A DNA stretch of 18,166 bases from Spartobacteria bacterium UBA6821 (GCA_002452515.1 DKEN01000072.1:809-18974); one strand, 5' to 3'; shown: positions 1-7,171, counted from the first letter of the stretch. The notes: generated by a model from the letters alone, not told the origin. Numbers and translations are program-made.

Positions 1-81
1 CTGTTGCATGAGACGCTTGAAGCCTTGAATTCTGTCGGAATGAACCCCATGGTGTGTGGCAGCTATCCCCGCTTTCATTGA
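1..81 (+). CDS. C-terminal end of an unidentified protein (partial, cut by window edge)
   Basis: The first reading frame is open from the window edge to a TGA at 79-81 and gives 26 residues ending in ...CGSYPRFH. It stops 25 nt before the ATG chosen for the next gene, a normal spacing for co-transcribed genes, and uses no rare-looking codons. The piece is too short for me to assign a family. It could also be chance reading-through of an intergenic stretch, so the call rests only on frame and spacing. Confidence 0.35.
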   Translation: MLHETLEALNSVGMNPMVCGSYPRFH

Positions 82-106
82 CTCTTCCCGATCCCAACGC
101 GCAGCA

Positions 107-601
107 ATGGTCACCTCTCCCGTCACAGTAAAAGTTGCCTGTTTTGACCGGGAGGTTTGGATACGCGTCGAAGGGCGCGGAAATTTTCAAGGCAGCGGTT
201 CCCTGAAGAAGTTCGTCCATGCCATGATTCAGCGCGGATACCGCGAATTCATCATCGATCTGGGAGCCTGTGAGCATATGGATTCGACCTTCATGGGCAC
301 ATTGACAGGCATCTCGCAGAATCTTCGGGAACTTGGTCAGGGGAGCCTGCGCACGCTCAATGTCAGCCCCCGCAATGTCGAGTTGCTTGAAAATCTTGGG
401 CTGAACTTTCTGTTCTCCGTCGAACCGCTTGGAGCCGAACTCAAAACTCCGGCTGAACAAGGGGCCGAACTCATGGTGCTCCCCGCGGAGATCGGGTGTG
501 AAAAAGAGCTTGTTCTGGCCGCACACGAGGCGCTTGTCGCCGCCAATCCCCTGAATGCCGCCCGTTTCAAGGATGTGCTGGACTATCTGCGGGGTTCTTA
601 G
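107..601 (+). CDS. STAS-domain protein, anti-anti-sigma factor-like
   Basis: A 164-residue protein with an N-terminal STAS fold (about residues 3-105). The segment FIIDLGACEHMDSTFMGTL matches the SpoIIAA/RsbV phosphorylation loop, with Ser60 of D-S-T as the likely site. Such proteins bind an anti-sigma kinase when unphosphorylated and so release a sigma factor or other target. The C-terminal part (about 106-164) is longer than in minimal RsbV/SpoIIAA proteins and contains a helical stretch rich in Ala, Glu and Leu. I chose ATG 107 because the STAS domain starts right there and the preceding frame closes at 81; an in-frame GTG at 56 would add 17 residues without domain content. The next gene encodes a PP2C-type phosphatase, the usual partner that dephosphorylates the STAS serine. 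No kinase (RsbW-like) is seen here. Confidence 0.85.
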   Translation: MVTSPVTVKVACFDREVWIRVEGRGNFQGSGSLKKFVHAMIQRGYREFIIDLGACEHMDSTFMGTLTGISQNLRELGQGSLRTLNVSPRNVELLENLGLNFLFSVEPLGAELKTPAEQGAELMVLPAEIGCEKELVLAAHEALVAANPLNAARFKDVLDYLRGS

Positions 602-680
602 GGTTGGTTAATCGCCCTTTTTTCGAACCGAGAGAGGGGCTGGTCTTCTGCCGTGATCCGGTGCATGATCGCGGTTTCCA

Positions 681-2201
681 ATGATTCTTCAGACGATCGA
701 GCCTGTAGTCATCGCCCTCTTGACCGTTGTCATGGGGGTGCTGGGGCTTATTGTTTTTGGGTCAAGACGGCGGGTTGGCCAACTCAAGCTGCGTACTGTC
801 GAGATCCATCAGGAAGAGAGGCGCGTCTTTGATTTCCTGCATGGACTGGGTGCCGCCTTTTCCGAAGGTGTTCCTTCGGGTGAGCTCAACCGACTGATCG
901 TCGAGGGCGGGGTGAATATCCTCAAAGCCGACGGGGGCGCGCTCTATCTGGTCGATAGGACCGGAGATAAGCTCATCCCCTCATTTCTCGCCAAAGGCTG
1001 TCCGCCGCTGGTGCTTCTGCCTCCGAATCTCGTCGGTGGCATCGGGAATGGCGAGAGCAGTCAGGCTGCGGAAAGCTATCTCCGTCTCCAGGCAGTTCCC
1101 CGGGGGGAGAGTCTGCAGACATCGCTGCTAGGAGCTGCCAGCGAGTGGAAGGAGCCGCGCTTACTAAGCGCTCCTGAAAAGCATTCCGGCAAGGAAAAGG
1201 GCAAGGAAAAGATCAAGACGGCGCCTGCGGGTGGTGAAGCCGGGCAGCTGCCGCTGGTTTTTGTGGATCAGGGATTGGAATCCGTAATGCTGGGGCCGCT
1301 GCATTACCGGGGAAAACTCCTCGGAGTGCTGGCGATCGCCCAAGGGGTGGGTCACTCCCCTTTCCATGAAGCCAAAAAAGAACTCTTCCAGGCCATCCTC
1401 GAGCAGTCGGCTTTTGCCCTCTTCAATCAGGCGATTTATCTCCAGGCGGGTGAGAAGCATGCCCTGGATCACGATCTTCAGATTGCCCGGGAAATTCAAA
1501 AGATCCTCCTGCCTTCTGATGCGCCCGAGCTTTCCGGATTTGAAATCAGCGGACTGAATCTCCCGGCCCGCACCTTGAGCGGGGACTATTTCGATTACCT
1601 CCCGGTAGATGATGATCATCTTGGCATCGTCATCGCCGATGTCTCCGGCAAGGGTGTTCCGGCTTCCCTCATCATGGCGATGTGTCGAAGCGCCGTGCGC
1701 AGTCAGTCGCCCGGGCATCTCTCGCCCGCAGCCGTGCTGCGGGGTGTCAACCGGCAGCTCTACCCCGACATGAAGGAGGATATGTTCATCAGCATGGCCT
1801 ATGTCATTGTCAACCGGCATACGGGTGAGGCGCTCCTCGCCCGAGCGGGTCATGATGCACCGCTGATTTACCGGGCCGCGACCAACGAGGTGGAACGGCT
1901 TAACCCCAAGGGGATGGCTGTGGGGATTGACAGCGGCGAGGTCTTCGATAGGTTTTGCTCAGACTTTTCATTCAGTTTCGGACAGGGGGATCTCCTCCTG
2001 CTCTACACGGATGGATTGACCGAGGCGCTTGATGCCGAAGGAAATGAGTTTGGCGTGGAGCGCCTGTCCGCTGAATTGCTGGAAAGCGCCCACGATGGTG
2101 CAGTGGAGACACTGCATCGCCTCGCACGCTCCGTGCAGGCCTTTTCCGAAGGGCAGCCTCAGCACGACGACATCACGCTCATCGGACTCCATAAATTTTA
2201 A
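681..2201 (+). CDS. Membrane-anchored GAF + SpoIIE/RsbU-type PP2C serine phosphatase
   Basis: A 506-residue protein. Residues 5-27 form one hydrophobic segment followed by Arg-Arg-Arg, a membrane anchor with the rest in the cytoplasm. Residues about 45-255 resemble a GAF-type sensor domain (ADGGALYLVD near 83-92, GKLLGVLAIA near 211-220), interrupted near 160-190 by a charged Lys/Glu-rich linker. Residues about 265-506 are a SpoIIE-type PPM phosphatase: AREIQKILLP at the start, GDYFD (Asp302), IADVSGKG (Asp320), YTDGLTEA (Asp444) and HDDIT (Asp496/497), the metal-binding aspartates of the family. The likely substrate is the phosphorylated STAS protein encoded just upstream (79-nt gap), so signals sensed by the GAF region would switch that partner. 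The signal and the downstream sigma factor are not visible. ATG 681 is chosen because it begins the anchor helix. Confidence 0.9.
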   Translation: MILQTIEPVVIALLTVVMGVLGLIVFGSRRRVGQLKLRTVEIHQEERRVFDFLHGLGAAFSEGVPSGELNRLIVEGGVNILKADGGALYLVDRTGDKLIPSFLAKGCPPLVLLPPNLVGGIGNGESSQAAESYLRLQAVPRGESLQTSLLGAASEWKEPRLLSAPEKHSGKEKGKEKIKTAPAGGEAGQLPLVFVDQGLESVMLGPLHYRGKLLGVLAIAQGVGHSPFHEAKKELFQAILEQSAFALFNQAIYLQAGEKHALDHDLQIAREIQKILLPSDAPELSGFEISGLNLPARTLSGDYFDYLPVDDDHLGIVIADVSGKGVPASLIMAMCRSAVRSQSPGHLSPAAVLRGVNRQLYPDMKEDMFISMAYVIVNRHTGEALLARAGHDAPLIYRAATNEVERLNPKGMAVGIDSGEVFDRFCSDFSFSFGQGDLLLLYTDGLTEALDAEGNEFGVERLSAELLESAHDGAVETLHRLARSVQAFSEGQPQHDDITLIGLHKF

Positions 2202-2227
2202 AAACAGAATCAAAACAGCACCGCACC

Positions 2228-2761
2228 TTGAAAAAAGAACACACCAATCCCGATCCCGAAACAAAAAACACTGCGGAGGCGACCGCCGAGCCAGAGAGTG
2301 CTGCCGAAGCCGCAGCTCCCGACCTGCAGGCCGAAGTGGATCGCTACCGTGATGTTGCGTTGCGAGCCGCCGCCGATCTCGAGAACTATCGCAAACGCAT
2401 GATCCGCGAGAAGGAGGAGGCCATTCGTTTTGCCAATGCCGGACTTCTCGAAAAACTGCTGCCGATCCTTGATAATTTCGAACTTGGTCTCGAAGCCGCC
2501 AAGGGCGATGAGGCGGCCAAGGGTATTGTCAACGGCTTCTCCATGATCCATCGACAGTTGGGAGATTTTCTCCAGTCCAGCGGCCTCCAGCCCATCGACG
2601 CAGTTGGACAGCCCTTTGACCCAAAATTCCATGAGGCTCTCGGCCATGAAATCGATGAGGCACAGGCTGACGGCATCGTCCTTCGCCAGCTTCGTCGCGG
2701 ATACCGGCTGGCCGACCGCCTCGTGCGCCCCGCCAGCGTCATTGTGAATAAAATTGCTTAA
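2228..2761 (+). CDS. grpE: GrpE, nucleotide exchange factor of DnaK
   Basis: A 177-residue cytoplasmic co-chaperone that releases ADP from DnaK. The acidic, Ala/Glu-rich N-terminal tail (about 1-35) is followed by the long dimerising helix (RDVALRAAADLENYRKRMIRE) and the C-terminal beta domain, ending with the GrpE signature around RGYRLADRLVRPASVIV. Length fits the family. The start is a TTG: there is no upstream in-frame ATG or GTG after the preceding gene's stop 26 nt away, and no strong Shine-Dalgarno sequence, so initiation may be weak or coupled to the upstream phosphatase. dnaJ follows after 29 nt in the same direction, the usual pairing; dnaK and hrcA are not in the window. Confidence 0.95.
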   Translation: MKKEHTNPDPETKNTAEATAEPESAAEAAAPDLQAEVDRYRDVALRAAADLENYRKRMIREKEEAIRFANAGLLEKLLPILDNFELGLEAAKGDEAAKGIVNGFSMIHRQLGDFLQSSGLQPIDAVGQPFDPKFHEALGHEIDEAQADGIVLRQLRRGYRLADRLVRPASVIVNKIA

Positions 2762-2790
2762 CCAGTAGCCTGCGAATCGCATAACGACCC

Positions 2791-3939
2791 ATGGCAAAGA
2801 GGGACTATTACGAGGTGCTGGAAGTGCACCGCACCGTGGAGTTTGAGGAGATCAAACGCTCCTACCGCAAGCTCGCCGTGAAGCATCACCCGGATAAAAA
2901 CCCGGGCGACGAGACCGCCAAAGTGCGCTTTCACGAAATTTCAGAGGCTTATGAAATCCTGGGTGATCCCGAGAAGCGGGCTGCCTATGACCGCTACGGG
3001 CATGCAGCCTTCCAGGGAGGCATGGGCGGGGGCGGTGCGTCCGGGGTGCACGATCCCTTTGATCTCTTCCGTGAAATGTTCGGCGCTGCCGGTGGTGCAG
3101 GTGGCGGCGGAGGAATCTTCGACCACTTCTTTGGCGGAGGTGGAGGCGGTGGTGCACAGGATGGGCGAGGTTCCGACCTGCGTTACGACCTCAGGATCAC
3201 TTTGGAAGAGGCTTTCACCGGGTGTGAAAAGGAAATAGAGCTTCGCAAGCTCGATGCCTGCGATACCTGCGACGGCACCGGTGCCGCGAAGGGGGCCAAG
3301 GTCTCGACCTGTTCCCTCTGCCGTGGGCGTGGCCAGGTGATTGCCTCACGCGGCTTCTTTCAGGTTGCCCAGTCGTGTCCTCAGTGCCACGGAGCGGGAC
3401 AGACCATCGACAAGCCGTGCCGCGACTGTGGTGGCCAGGGGCGCGCCGAGAAAACCTCACGGATCAAGCTCAACATCCCCGCGGGGATCGACGAGGGATC
3501 ACGCCTGCGCAGCAGCGGTGGCGGTGAGGCGGGGGCCCGGGGTAGTACCTCTGGCGATCTTTATGTCGTCATCCACCTGAAGGAACACGCGATCTTCACC
3601 CGAGATGGCAGTGATCTGCATTCCAAAATCCCAATTTCCTTTGTCACGGCGGCCCTCGGTGGAGAAGTCGAAGTTCCGACCCTTTCCGGACCGGTGAAAA
3701 TGAAAATCCCAGCCGGGACGCAGGGTGGTACCGAGTTTCGAGTCAAAGGACACGGCATGACACGGCTCCAAAGCCACGGCAAGGGAGACCTGCATGTGAA
3801 ATTGGAAGTCGAAGTCCCAACCAAACTCGACGAGGAACAGCGCAACGCCCTAAAAACTTTTGCCGAACTTTGCGGAGATCATAATACGCCGATTCATCGG
3901 AGTTTTACTGAACGCCTGAAAGACCTCTTCACCGTCTAG
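2791..3939 (+). CDS. dnaJ: DnaJ (Hsp40) chaperone
   Basis: A 382-residue type I Hsp40. J domain at about 4-70 with the HPD triad at 33-35, which stimulates DnaK ATPase. A glycine/phenylalanine linker follows at about 72-125, here very Gly-rich with runs of six to seven glycines. The zinc-binding domain has all four CxxCxGxG-type repeats intact (Cys157/160, 174/177, 196/199, 210/213). Two C-terminal substrate-binding beta domains follow, with the expected dimerisation tail (about 225-382). Length matches bacterial DnaJ. It is the second gene of a grpE-dnaJ pair. A short hairpin (AGCCTT-tag-AAGGCT) lies directly at and after the stop codon but has no T-run, so it is a poor intrinsic terminator. 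Confidence 0.97.
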   Translation: MAKRDYYEVLEVHRTVEFEEIKRSYRKLAVKHHPDKNPGDETAKVRFHEISEAYEILGDPEKRAAYDRYGHAAFQGGMGGGGASGVHDPFDLFREMFGAAGGAGGGGGIFDHFFGGGGGGGAQDGRGSDLRYDLRITLEEAFTGCEKEIELRKLDACDTCDGTGAAKGAKVSTCSLCRGRGQVIASRGFFQVAQSCPQCHGAGQTIDKPCRDCGGQGRAEKTSRIKLNIPAGIDEGSRLRSSGGGEAGARGSTSGDLYVVIHLKEHAIFTRDGSDLHSKIPISFVTAALGGEVEVPTLSGPVKMKIPAGTQGGTEFRVKGHGMTRLQSHGKGDLHVKLEVEVPTKLDEEQRNALKTFAELCGDHNTPIHRSFTERLKDLFTV

Positions 3940-3947
3940 CCTTTAGA

Positions 3948-4134
3948 AGGCTTGGGATATTGCCTCGCTCGCGCCCGCTCGTCTCGCCCTAAAAGGGCTA
4001 ACGCTGCGCGTTAGGCTATCCCGGCCGTTCCCACGGCCCGGTATTGGCGGCGCGCGGCGTTGCTGCTCGGTTGCCGTAGGAAAACTACGGCTGCCCTCGC
4101 GACGCCTTGCTCTCCATCCGATCTTCCAAGCCTT
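3948..4134. repeat. Palindrome-rich repeat element of about 190 bp (copy 1, complete-looking)
   Basis: The ends are inverted: AAGGCTTGG at 3946-3954 against CCAAGCCTT at 4126-4134. Inside are a GCCCTAAAAGGGC hairpin, the near-palindrome CTAACGC-tgc-GCGTTAG (3998-4014), and a perfect 7-bp stem with a GAAAA loop (4073-4091). The segment 3977-4050 recurs at 4255-4328 with only two single-base indels and one substitution. The left end (3948 to about 4002) recurs at 17041-17094. The 16 bases 4104-4119 recur inverted at 5315-5330. No coding capacity is apparent. Together with copy 2 it accounts for the gene-free stretch 3940-4365. Confidence 0.7.
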
Positions 4135-4254
4135 GGGGGAATGGTCTCTATGGCTAAATGTTCGCGCGCCTAGCCCCGCATCCAAAATCCCTGCGCCTAA
4201 TCCTGGCACTGGTTTAGTTTTTTCTGTGAACTTACTCTATAAGGCGGCATGGCT

Positions 4255-4328
4255 GCTCGTCTCGCCCTAAAGGGCTAACGCTTGCGCGTTAGGCTATCCC
4301 GGCAGTTCCCACGGCCCGGTATTGGCGG
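4255..4328. repeat. Second, partial copy of the palindromic repeat
   Basis: 74 bases nearly identical to 3977-4050 in the same orientation, including GCCCTAAAGGGC and the CTAACGC...GCGTTAG near-palindrome. The outer parts of the 190-bp element are absent. It sits between copy 1 and the 3' end of the minus-strand toxin gene. Confidence 0.8.
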
Positions 4329-4365
4329 AGGTTCGTTGTGTCAGGATCTAGGCCTGTGATTGGTA

Positions 4366-4677
4366 TTATAACTTTTCTCTTTCGAGGAGATCTTCATTTC
4401 TAAAACCCCTCTCTCCCCGCATGACATAGACGATGTAAACGACATCCTTTTGCGTGCGGTAGAAAATGCGAACAGGGGGAATGACCAACTGGCGATACTG
4501 TGTTCCCTTGAGTTCGGGCGGTACTGAGCCACTCTTCGGGTGATTCTCAAGTTGTTCGACTCGAGAAAAAACTCGTTGAACAAACCTCTTTGCCGCAAGG
4601 GGCTTATCGAGGGAAATATAATCAGCTATGGCGTCAAGATCCTCGATGGCGGGTTGCGCCCAGATTACGCGAGCCAT
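4366..4677 (-). CDS. RelE/ParE-family toxin
   Basis: A 103-residue protein that begins VIWAQPAIEDLDAIADYIS, has the central NHPKSGSVPPE segment and ends with the core strands RQLVIPPVRIFYRTQKDVV, all typical of the ParE/RelE plasmid-stabilisation toxin superfamily. ParE members poison DNA gyrase and RelE members cleave mRNA on the ribosome; the residues visible here do not decide between them, although helix-rich N-terminal features favour the ParE side. Length is normal and the frame is intact. The start codon lies inside the upstream antitoxin gene (13-bp overlap), so translation is probably coupled. It lies in a repeat-rich accessory patch, as is common for mobile or decaying TA modules. 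Confidence 0.88.
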   Translation of the reverse strand: MARVIWAQPAIEDLDAIADYISLDKPLAAKRFVQRVFSRVEQLENHPKSGSVPPELKGTQYRQLVIPPVRIFYRTQKDVVYIVYVMRGERGFRNEDLLEREKL

Positions 4678-4922
4678 CGCTCCATTCTCTCCTTTGCCTC
4701 CTTATGGGAGAGCACACGATTTTCCAGTATGGCCTTCTCCCCGCGTGCAAGACCCTCGAGCAGAGACAACCTGCTTTGCATACTCTCAAACATCTGCACA
4801 TCAATAAGATAGGCGGCAGGGAGTCCGTACTGTGTGATCAAGACAGGCTCTTGGTCGTTCGCCAGCCGAGTAATGACATCGGAAGCCTTGCGCTTCAGTG
4901 TCGTAACAAGCTCCGTTCTCAT
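4665..4922 (-). CDS. Phd/YefM-family antitoxin
   Basis: An 85-residue protein. The N-terminal half (ELVTTLKRKASDVITRLANDQEPVLITQYGLPAAYLIDVQMFE) is the DNA-binding Phd/YefM fold, with the typical 'vlIT..G.paAyLidv..fe' strand pattern. The C-terminal half is helical and charged and should wrap the toxin. It neutralises the RelE/ParE toxin encoded immediately downstream, overlapping by 13 bp. Proteins of this family repress their own promoter; an 18-bp imperfect palindrome lies directly before the start codon (see 4926-4943). There is no clear Shine-Dalgarno sequence. The frame is intact. Confidence 0.88.
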   Translation of the reverse strand: MRTELVTTLKRKASDVITRLANDQEPVLITQYGLPAAYLIDVQMFESMQSRLSLLEGLARGEKAILENRVLSHKEAKERMERWLA

Positions 4923-4925
4923 ACA

Positions 4926-4943
4926 GTGACACTAGAGTATCAC
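4926..4943. promoter_or_regulatory. Probable operator of the Phd-type TA operon
   Basis: GTGACACTAGAGTATCAC pairs with its own reverse complement at 14 of 18 positions (pattern GTGA-n-ACT-nn-AGT-n-TCAC). It lies only 3 bp upstream of the antitoxin ATG, where Phd/YefM dimers normally bind. Function is inferred from symmetry and position. Confidence 0.5.
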
Positions 4944-4982
4944 ATTCAAACGCGCAATTTGTTTTGCTGACATCTTTACATC

Positions 4983-5146
4983 TTATACCAACTCTCTGAG
5001 AGAAGCGGACTTTATGGGGCAGGTATTTTGCTGAAAGGCAAGGCGGAAGACCTATGGCTACCTTCAGGTAACCAGAGGGATGACAACACTGCCTATCGAC
5101 AAAAGAACCAGCCAGAAAGTCTTATTAATGATGAGAGTTGGTATTA
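4983..5146. mobile_element. MITE-like element with 12-bp terminal inverted repeats
   Basis: Perfect inverted termini ATACCAACTCTC (4985-4996) and GAGAGTTGGTAT (5133-5144), with subterminal GACTTT/AAAGTC also inverted. Taking TACCAACTCTC as the tip, both sides are flanked by TTA (4983-4985 and 5144-5146), which could be a 3-bp target duplication. The interior of about 135 bp has no convincing ORF. The size and lack of a transposase suggest a non-autonomous element. The transposase family is not identified. Confidence 0.6.
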
Positions 5147-5648
5147 GGCTGCTGGAAGGCTTGGGGAAGTGGTGGAGCCGAGCGAGTCGCAATGGGCCAG
5201 GGTTTTCATCATTGAAAAATTGCTCTTTTGCCTGAGTAGTCCTTTTGCCGAAATTCAGCAATCCTCAAAAGACTTCAGTTTCCATAATTCCGGCTTCCCA
5301 GGCGCAGTGAGGTTGGATGGAGAGCAAGGCGAGCGAACATTCAGCGGCAATGCCGTTATACGCATGATGGCCCCAGTATGTACTACAACTTAAAAACGGA
5401 AATTGGACAGGATGAACAGGATTGAAGACAAGGGACTTGCAAAATAAAGCCTATTCACCCGTCGGGTGATCGATAGCTTTTCTGTAACTCCATTGATTCG
5501 CTCACTCTCGCTCGGCTCACCCTTTCGGGTTTGCTGTCAGCAAATCTACCCAAGCCCTTCCCACGGCTTCGTGTTCTGTTCATCTTGTAAATCCTGTCTG
5601 AAACTCCCCACTGCGGTTTCTAGGTTCAATGATTGCGTGGGCTTCCTC
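5147..5648. other. Gene-free stretch with degenerate repeats
   Basis: No supported gene. It contains GGAAGGCTTGGGG (5154-5166) and GGATGGAGAGCAAGGC (5315-5330), both shared with the 190-bp repeat at 3948-4134, so a decayed copy is likely. It also has a perfect palindrome TCACCCGTCGGGTGA (5456-5470). An inverted pair of a 'GACAGGAT...GATGAACAG'-type motif lies at about 5403-5424 and 5575-5604. Confidence 0.5.
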
Positions 5649-5912
5649 CTATTGGAAGCGGCCAATGAGTCTGTCGTATTCACTGTGGTGCCCGATCCAG
5701 AACCAGACAATATCCGATCCATCTTCGACTGCTGTGGCACGATAATGAATTCCAATCCGGGCTGACCAAATTCGTCCAACCCGTTTGAAATGAAGCGAGG
5801 GATGCCGGGAATCGTTCTTGAGCAGATTGTGGTTTTCGTCAGCAAGCTTCTGAACTTCCTTGGGAAGTTGTTCATAGAACTCCCAAAACTTTGGACTTGC
5901 CCGGTGCCTCAC
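5649..5912 (-). CDS. RelE/HigB-like toxin
   Basis: An 87-residue basic protein of the RelE/ParE superfamily: SPKFWEFYEQLPKEVQKLA at the N-terminus, HPSLHFKRVGRIWSARIG in the middle, and the end strand IVWFWIGHHSEYDRLI. The central Lys/Arg and the late His-His-x-x-Tyr are typical of RelE-type ribosome-dependent mRNA interferases and HigB-like relatives; the activity is inferred from the family. Start is a GTG at 5912 overlapping the antitoxin TGA as GTGA, so expression is coupled. It is the second gene of a two-gene module read on the minus strand. Confidence 0.82.
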   Translation of the reverse strand: MRHRASPKFWEFYEQLPKEVQKLADENHNLLKNDSRHPSLHFKRVGRIWSARIGIHYRATAVEDGSDIVWFWIGHHSEYDRLIGRFQ

Positions 5913-6097
5913 AAATCGGAGCAGCGACCTTCACGCAGATCACGAATGGCCTCATCGGCCAGTTCATTGAGACGTCCGGCTTGCACATCCTCCTCAAACT
6001 GTTTGTCCCAGGCGGTGGCGTCGAAACCGAAAAACCACTCACGAAACGAAGCCAGCTCATTTCGCGAAAGTTTCTGAACAGCCTGTTCAATTTCCAT
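5909..6097 (-). CDS. Small antitoxin paired with the RelE/HigB-like toxin
   Basis: A 62-residue protein starting MEIEQAVQKLSRNELASFR and ending in a charged tail. It is all-helical in appearance, with WFFGFDATAWDKQFEEDVQA in the middle; I recall similar small proteins next to RelE-like toxins, with no obvious classical DNA-binding motif. I chose ATG 6097: a good sigma70-type promoter at 6116-6144 would start the transcript near 6109, excluding the longer frame that begins at 6166. An ATG at 6109 (four residues longer) would be leaderless and is less likely. The stop overlaps the toxin's GTG. Its role as antitoxin is inferred from size, order and overlap. Confidence 0.72.
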   Translation of the reverse strand: MEIEQAVQKLSRNELASFREWFFGFDATAWDKQFEEDVQAGRLNELADEAIRDLREGRCSDL

Positions 6098-6115
6098 GAC
6101 CGTGCCCATGCGGTG

Positions 6116-6144
6116 AGAATACTGCTGGGTGATTTCTAGGTCAA
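6116..6144 (-). promoter_or_regulatory. Sigma70-like promoter of the second TA module
   Basis: On the minus strand, TTGACC (6144-6139; 5 of 6 to consensus) is followed after exactly 17 bp by TATTCT (6121-6116; 4 of 6). Transcription would begin near 6109, twelve bases before the chosen antitoxin start. Confidence 0.6.
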
Positions 6145-6198
6145 TGGCAGAGGAACGGTGCCACAAGCTAGGGGTATTTCACCAATTTTCAACGACAC

Positions 6199-6368
6199 TA
6201 GAGCGTTTTTGATTAGGATGTGGACAGTTATTTGGGAGCACCATGAGGTGATCGGGTAGGAGCAAGTGCCGTGGCTGTAGTCTTTGCGCTACTGCCCAAG
6301 TGAGGCGACACCGCCGAGTGCCTTATGCCGCCTCAAAGAATGCCTAGAGAATGATCAAAACCGCTCTA
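6199..6368. mobile_element. Second MITE-like element
   Basis: Imperfect terminal inverted repeats of 17 bp: TAGAGCGTTTTTGATTA at 6199-6215 and the inverse TGATCAAAACCGCTCTA at 6352-6368 (15 of 17 positions pair). The 136-bp interior carries further GC-rich inverted segments (GAGGCG.../...GCCTC near 6302-6343) and no supported ORF. No clear target duplication was seen. It fills most of the gene-free interval 6098-6466. The remainder (6378-6466) is pyrimidine-rich simple sequence next to the end of the zinc-ribbon gene. Confidence 0.5.
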
Positions 6369-6466
6369 AATTCCAGCTCCCAAGCGCAGGTTCAAGACAC
6401 CTTTCCTTACTTTTCACCTTTTACTTTCCAACCTTCCCACTTCGCCATCTCAGGATAGCGAAACGA

Positions 6467-7171
6467 TCACTGCGGTTCGTAGAGAATTCGCCCACACTGC
6501 GGACAGCCAATAATCTCCTTCTCTGCGCGGACTTCCAAATGGGTCTGCATGTTCACCTGCATGTGGCAGCCGGTGCAGACGCCATGTTCGACGGTGACGA
6601 GGGCGACGCCGTTCTTGCTCTTGAAGAGCCGTGTGTAACGGTCGAGCAGATCTTCCTCGATGTCGGCGGCGGCGGTGATGCGTTCGGCTTCGAGTTCCTT
6701 CTGCCGGGCATCCAAATTTTCGCGACGAGTGACAAGGGAAGCCATGTGGGTCTCGACCTTTTTCTGCTCGGCATCATGGGCCTCCTGGGCGGCCTGGAGA
6801 GCGGGCTTGAGGCTTTCCGCCTCTTCCATCAGCACAAGTTCGCGATCTTCGATCTCAACGATGGCTTTCTCGGCATTCTCGATCTCGTGCTTGAGCGCGG
6901 AGAACTCGTCGTTCTTCCGTGTCTCAAGCTGCTGGTTCTTGTAACGGAAGATCTGATCCTGCTTCCCCTTGACCTCAAGTTCGAGTTTCTTGCGCTCGAT
7001 TTCGATCTCGCGCTGGCGCGACCGTGCCGCTTCGAGGCGGTCATCGGCAGCTTTGAGTTCCCGTTCCCGGGCTGCCTTCTCGCCGGGGAGTGCCGCGATC
7101 TCCGTCAGCACGGCGCGAAGTTTCTGATCGCGGTTTTGGAGGGTGAGGAGTTTTTCGATCTCGGGGAGCAT
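6467..7171 (-). CDS. Coiled-coil protein with C-terminal C4 zinc ribbon (CT398-like)
   Basis: A 234-residue protein. Residues about 5-180 are an almost unbroken heptad-rich, highly charged helix that should form an antiparallel coiled-coil hairpin. The C-terminal domain carries two CxxC pairs (Cys199/202 in CTGCHM and Cys223/226 in CPQCGR), a zinc ribbon. This layout matches the widespread 'putative nucleic acid-binding Zn-ribbon' family (zf-RING_7; Chlamydia CT398). In Chlamydia the homologue has been linked to sigma54 and secretion; whether that holds here is unknown. ATG 7171 gives the family's usual MLPEIEKLLTLQNRD start. It is transcribed convergently towards the accessory patch, after the lipoprotein gene on the same strand. 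An equally long frame on the opposite strand is a shadow. Confidence 0.85.
   Translation of the reverse strand: MLPEIEKLLTLQNRDQKLRAVLTEIAALPGEKAARERELKAADDRLEAARSRQREIEIERKKLELEVKGKQDQIFRYKNQQLETRKNDEFSALKHEIENAEKAIVEIEDRELVLMEEAESLKPALQAAQEAHDAEQKKVETHMASLVTRRENLDARQKELEAERITAAADIEEDLLDRYTRLFKSKNGVALVTVEHGVCTGCHMQVNMQTHLEVRAEKEIIGCPQCGRILYEPQ

Noticed and set aside
3938..3953. Hairpin after dnaJ as an intrinsic terminator
   Set aside because: The stem is 6 bp and no T-run follows; termination cannot be supported from sequence.
3998..4015. CTAACGC...GCGTTAG core of the repeat considered as an attC site
   Set aside because: The boxes are only a few bases apart, leaving no L''/L' arms or extrahelical bases. 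It may be a target or relic but is not a functional attC by itself.
4590..4970. 126-codon plus-strand frame over the first TA module
   Set aside because: Antisense to well-supported antitoxin and toxin genes; no protein-like features.
5909..6166. Longer 85-residue version of the second antitoxin
   Set aside because: Its first 20 or so codons would lie over and upstream of a good promoter (6116-6144) whose transcript starts near 6109.
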